From contig CAYQAS010000158.1 of assembly GCA_964415525.1 (NCBI GenBank), positions 1 through 8,313 of the forward strand: a DNA stretch of 8,313 nt. The letters are read 5' to 3'. Positions 5,844 through 8,313 of this stretch are shown piece by piece; the stretch's first letter is position 1; the number at the start of each line of letters is the position of its first letter. The DNA comes from CAZPUI01 sp964415525 (GTDB taxonomy: Bacteria; Acidobacteriota; Holophagae; Holophagales; Holophagaceae). The notes under the pieces were generated by a model. That model was not told the DNA's origin, made no database searches, and worked only from the letters and a program-made list of their open reading frames with translations. The translations under genes and the position numbers were made by a program.

Positions 5844-6478
5844 TCAGTCCGTGCCGGCCCGGCGGGCTTTGGCCGTGACGTGGGTGATGTCGAGGCGCAG
5901 CACCGAAGTGACGCCAAGGTGCTTCTCGATCATGGCCTCGCCTTCGGCTTTGAGGCCAGGGGCGAAGCGCACATTCAGGGCNNNNNNNNNNNNNNNNNNN
6001 NNNNNNNNNNNNNNNNNNNNNNNNNNNNNNNNNNNNNNNNNNNNNNNNNNNNNNNNNNNNNNNNNNNNNNNNNNNNNNNNNCGATCATGGCCTCGCCTTC
6101 GGCTTTGAGGCCAGGGGCGAAGCGCACATTCAGGGCCCGAAGGGCTTCGGTCCGCTCGCTTTCGTCGTCCACGATCCGCGCGGTACCAAAGGCGATGGCG
6201 CTCTCGAAGGCCGTGGAGAAGGCCGCCGGTTCGACTTCTCCATGGGTGATGACGCAGTAGCTGACCCGGGGATTCGCTTCCAGGTTGTCAAGCTTGTGGC
6301 CGTCCAGGGCGCAGTGGATGTAGAGCGCGTGGTCCACGAGCACATGGTTCAAGGGCACGGCGTAAGGCTGACCTTCCGCATCCACCGTGGCGAGCACGCC
6401 ATGGTCCGCCTGGGCGAGCAGCCGCCAGGCTTCGGCTTCGGGCAATTCGCGATCCGGGCGGCGCATGGGACGGGACAT
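5844..6478 (-). CDS. Nim-like pyridoxamine 5'-phosphate oxidase-fold protein, interrupted by assembly gap
   Basis: This is a small split-barrel flavin-binding protein of the pyridoxamine-phosphate-oxidase-like, nitroimidazole-resistance (NimA) type; the reaction of this member is unknown. The N-terminal 130 residues are readable upstream of the gap: MRRPDREL (5-12), GVLATVDAEGQPYAVPLNHV (27-46), YIHCALDGHKLDNL (53-66), YCVITHGEVEP (74-84) and AIAFGTARIV (94-103). The gap would break the frame as scaffolded. The 55 bp before the gap are identical to the 55 bp after it; joining on one copy (removing 155 nt) gives exactly 160 codons, ending IEKHLGVTSVLRLDITHVT then AKARRAGTD and TGA at 5844-5846. 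That C-terminus is typical of the family. The start at 6478 is fixed by AAAGGA six bases upstream. An upstream in-frame ATG at 6565 is rejected. Predicted intact length is 159 residues; in this record the gene is broken only by the assembly. Confidence 0.82.
5927..5981. repeat. Left copy of 55-bp exact direct repeat at gap edge
   Basis: This stretch is identical over 55 bases to 6082-6136 and directly abuts the N-run. It encodes the ALNVRFAPGLKAEGEAMI portion of the Nim-like protein on the minus strand. It is almost certainly one genomic sequence present at the ends of two contigs, not a real duplication. Confidence 0.95.
5982..6081. other. Assembly gap, exactly 100 N
   Basis: One hundred ambiguous bases, the customary placeholder for a scaffold gap of unknown size. 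Both edges carry the same 55-bp sequence, so the missing length is probably zero, in fact an overlap. Nothing biological can be read here. Confidence 0.98.
6082..6136. repeat. Right copy of 55-bp exact direct repeat at gap edge
   Basis: Identical to 5927-5981 and begins at the first base after the N-run. Sequence upstream of it on the minus strand (6137-6478) is continuous with the Nim-like coding frame, and sequence downstream of the left copy continues the same frame to a stop. Confidence 0.95.
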
Positions 6479-6484
6479 GGTGGG

Positions 6485-6490
6485 TCCTTT
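6485..6490 (-). promoter_or_regulatory. Ribosome-binding site that sets the Nim-like start
   Basis: On the minus strand this reads AAAGGA, six bases before the ATG at 6478. It favours that start over the in-frame ATG at 6565, whose extra 29 codons would be translated partly from the palindromic repeat and match nothing in the family. Confidence 0.7.
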
Positions 6491-6545
6491 GCATGGAAGG
6501 TTGGAATCATCGAAAGGAGAACACGACGCCAGGCTTCCTGCTTTT

Positions 6546-6612
6546 ATCCCCTTCATCCCCTCCATCCCTGTTCAAAAAAACATGTAACAGGGATGGGGGG
6601 GATGAAGGGGAT
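6546..6612. repeat. 27-bp near-perfect palindrome made of 9-nt GGGATG units
   Basis: The left arm (6546-6572) and right arm (6586-6612) are complementary at 26 of 27 positions, the exception being T6561 against G6597, which in RNA from the plus strand is a U-G wobble. The 13-base loop (6573-6585) holds seven A in a row. Each arm is periodic: GGGATG recurs every nine bases at 6590, 6599 and 6608 on the plus strand, and CATCCC at 6554 and 6563 with TATCCC at 6545 in the other arm. There is no T-run after the stem on either strand, so it is not a standard intrinsic terminator, though it could protect or end the transketolase transcript. No target-site duplication is seen. It may be a dispersed palindromic intergenic repeat, which is inference. 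Confidence 0.9.
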
Positions 6613-6658
6613 GCACAAGGGGCGTTGTTTTACGTGCCCTGGGGTTGTGAGCGAAGCA

Positions 6659-8313
6659 TTACGCCAGCAGGCCCTTCGCGGCCTTCACGACAGCTTCTGT
6701 CGTCACGCCGAACTTCTCGAAGAGGATGTCCGCCGGGGCGCTGGCGCCGAAGTGGTCGATGCCGACGCTGACGTCCGCGAAACGCTGCCAGCCGAAGGTG
6801 GTGCCGGCCTCGACGCTGACGGTGGGCAGATTCTTGGGCAGCACGGAGGCGCGGTAGGCGGCGTCCTGCTTCGCGAAGAGCTCCCAGCTGGGGAGGCTCA
6901 CGACGCGGGCGGCGATGCCCTCATTCGCGAGTTGGGCGGCGGCCTTCACCGCCAGCTGCACTTCGGAGCCGGTTGCGACGATGGCGACCTTGGCATCCGC
7001 GGCGTCCACCAGCACGTAACCACCCTTGGCGGCGTTCGCGGCCACGGCCGCATCCAGCGTGGGCAGCTTCTGGCGCGTAAGGGCCAGCACCACGGGGCCC
7101 TGGGCCTTCATGGCTTCCTGCCAGGCCACCACGGTCTCGTTGGCATCCGCAGGGCGGATCACCGTGAGGCCGGGGATCATGCGCATGCTCATGATCTGCT
7201 CGATGGGCTGGTGGGTCGGGCCATCCTCGCCCACGCCGATGGAGTCATGGGTCAGGACGTAGGTGACTGGCTGCTTCATCAAGGCGGCGAGGCGGATGGC
7301 CGGGCGCATGTAGTCGCAGAAGATGAGGAAGGTGGCGCCGAAGGTGCGTAGGCCGCCGTGGAGGCTCATGCCGTTGAGCGCAGCGCCCATGGCGTGTTCG
7401 CGGATGCCCCAGTGGAAGGTGTTGCCGCTCTCCGTGGCCGTGAACTCGCCGCCGGGGATAGCGGTGTTGTTGCTGGGGGCCAGGTCGGCGCTGCCGCCCA
7501 CGAGGTTCGGGATGCGGCTGGCGAGCACGTTCAGCGTCTTGCCGCTTGCCTCGCGGGTGGCGTAGCTGTCCTTCGTCTCGAAGACGGGCAGGGCGGTGTC
7601 CCAGCCCGCAGGCAGCTGGCCGGAGAGGAATGCCTCGTACTCGGCGGCCAGTTCAGGGAAGGCGGCCTTGTAGGCGTTGAAGCGAGTCTGCCATTCGGCT
7701 TCCTGCGCGGCACCGCGGGCCTGGCAATTACGCCAGTGGCTCAGGGCCTCGGCGGGGACCTGGAAGGTCTGCTCGGGGTCGAAGCCCAGGATGGTCTTGG
7801 TGGCGCGGATCTCGCCATCGCCCAAGGGGGCGCCGTGGGCGTGGTGGGTGTTCTGCTTGGTGGGGGCGGGGAAGCCAATGATCGTCGTGCAGTCGATCAG
7901 GGTGGGCTTGCCGCAGGGCTGCAGGGCGTCGGAGTAGACGCGCTCGATCTCCGCGAGGTTCTCGCCGTCCTGGATCTTCAGGACGCGCCAGCCCTGGCCC
8001 TCGAAACGCTTGGCCACATCCTCGGTGAAGGCGAGGTCGGTGGAGCCCTCGATGGTGATGCGGTTGTTGTCCCAGAGGACGATCAGCTTCTCGAGGGCGA
8101 GGTGGCCCGCGAGGCTGGCGGCCTCCATGGCGATGCCTTCCATCAGGCACCCGTCGCCGGCGAAGACGAAGGTGTGGTGGTTCACGATGTCGTGGTCGCG
8201 GCGGTCGAAGCGCGCCGACACCCAACGCTCGGCCATGGCCACGCCCCCGCCCTTGCCGCTGCCCTGACCGAGCGGGCCCGTGGCGGCCCCGATGCCGGGC
8301 TGGGCGCCGAGCC
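6659..8313 (-). CDS. tkt: Transketolase (5' end outside window)
   Basis: This thiamine-diphosphate enzyme moves two-carbon units between ketose and aldose phosphates in the non-oxidative pentose phosphate pathway and acts in the cytoplasm. The window holds 550 C-terminal residues plus TAA; about 110 N-terminal residues lie beyond base 8313. The frame is open to the edge, and the first visible residues (LGAQPGIGAATGPLGQG) are the conserved TGPLGQG region, so the GTG at 8242 is internal. Visible motifs, counted from the first full codon (8311), are GDGCLMEG (52-59) with DNN (81-83) for Mg-ThDP binding, GGSADLAPSNNT (272-283), GIREHAM with catalytic Glu305 (codon 7397-7399), the pyrimidine-domain DYMRPA, and THDSIGVGEDGPTHQP, which supplies substrate-binding His and Asp residues. 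The C-terminal domain is complete. Minor variation is present after GQG (SGKGGG where many homologues have an Asn/Ala-Val-Gly pattern). Identification is secure. Confidence 0.96.
   Translation of the reverse strand, partial: LGAQPGIGAATGPLGQGSGKGGGVAMAERWVSARFDRRDHDIVNHHTFVFAGDGCLMEGIAMEAASLAGHLALEKLIVLWDNNRITIEGSTDLAFTEDVAKRFEGQGWRVLKIQDGENLAEIERVYSDALQPCGKPTLIDCTTIIGFPAPTKQNTHHAHGAPLGDGEIRATKTILGFDPEQTFQVPAEALSHWRNCQARGAAQEAEWQTRFNAYKAAFPELAAEYEAFLSGQLPAGWDTALPVFETKDSYATREASGKTLNVLASRIPNLVGGSADLAPSNNTAIPGGEFTATESGNTFHWGIREHAMGAALNGMSLHGGLRTFGATFLIFCDYMRPAIRLAALMKQPVTYVLTHDSIGVGEDGPTHQPIEQIMSMRMIPGLTVIRPADANETVVAWQEAMKAQGPVVLALTRQKLPTLDAAVAANAAKGGYVLVDAADAKVAIVATGSEVQLAVKAAAQLANEGIAARVVSLPSWELFAKQDAAYRASVLPKNLPTVSVEAGTTFGWQRFADVSVGIDHFGASAPADILFEKFGVTTEAVVKAAKGLLA

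Larger units (their letters stand above)
6479..6658. other. 180-bp intergenic region between transketolase and the Nim-like gene
   Basis: This non-coding spacer lies after the transketolase stop and before the Nim-like start, both minus strand. It contains the palindrome at 6546-6612, the AAAGGA ribosome-binding site at 6485-6490, and a weak bulged stem (GGGCGT against ACGTGCCC, 6620-6639) close to the transketolase stop. A promoter for the Nim-like/epimerase pair probably lies in 6491-6545, but I see no convincing -35/-10 pair. No small ORF with a ribosome-binding site is supported. Confidence 0.7.

Noticed and set aside
5927..6136. 55-bp direct repeats flanking unknown sequence, as if a mobile element or recombination site
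   Set aside because: The N-run is exactly 100, the repeats touch it on both sides, and collapsing them restores a full reading frame; a contig overlap explains everything.
6479..6565. Extended N-terminus of the Nim-like protein starting at 6565
   Set aside because: The extra 29 codons run through the palindrome, match nothing in the family, and lack the good ribosome-binding site that precedes 6478.
6546..6612. Canonical rho-independent terminator of transketolase
   Set aside because: The stem is strong but no T-run follows it on the minus strand; AAAAGCAGG follows instead. It may still end transcripts by another route.
6545..6616. GGGATG units as a mini CRISPR or iteron array
   Set aside because: The units are only 9 nt with no unique spacers, and they are arranged as inverted arms; no replication or cas gene is nearby.
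6242..7351. Long plus-strand open frame antisense to the Nim-like gene and transketolase
   Set aside because: The His/Gly/Val-rich composition mirrors codon bias of the real minus-strand genes; no start signal or family motif.
8240..8242. GTG start of transketolase at 8242
   Set aside because: The frame continues to the window edge and encodes the conserved TGPLGQG region upstream, so the gene is merely truncated by the window.

Overview
The window is GC-rich bacterial chromosome that is almost fully coding. It holds eight protein genes, two of them cut by the window edges, and one scaffold gap of exactly 100 N. No rRNA, tRNA, CRISPR array, transposase, phage gene or plasmid gene is visible. 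The mix (Uup-type ABC-F ATPase, type IV prepilin peptidase, methylmalonyl-CoA epimerase, Tat-exported aldo/keto reductase, transketolase) fits a Gram-negative-type bacterium with type IV pili or related secretion and propionyl-CoA metabolism. Acidobacteriota (Holophaga/Geothrix-like) is my best guess from gene style and composition, at low confidence.

Layout. Positions 1-1512 (+) are the last roughly 500 residues of an ABC-F/Uup ATPase, followed by an unrecognised membrane protein (1571-2764, +) that ends in what looks like a degenerate receiver domain. Its 3' end overlaps tail-to-tail by 50 bp with an exported cyclophilin-type peptidyl-prolyl isomerase (2715-3413, -). A 92-bp divergent spacer leads to the prepilin peptidase (3506-4465, +), and 24 nt later to a Tat-signal aldo/keto reductase (4490-5395, +). 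That gene converges on a minus-strand cluster: methylmalonyl-CoA epimerase (5416-5832), a Nim-like pyridoxamine-phosphate-oxidase-fold flavoprotein broken by the gap (5844-6478), a 180-bp spacer with a strong palindrome, and the C-terminal 550 residues of transketolase (6659-8313).

The genes look like housekeeping and accessory metabolism, not one dedicated system. Likely co-transcribed pairs are prepilin peptidase with aldo/keto reductase, and Nim-like protein with epimerase (11 nt apart once the gap is resolved). I found no clear new defence or mobile system. The points most worth a second look are: the 27-bp palindrome built of 9-nt GGGATG units; the 7TM-like protein with a dead receiver; the gap, which is bracketed by an identical 55-bp sequence and whose collapse restores an intact 159-residue gene; and twin G7 tracts inside the ABC-F coding sequence.
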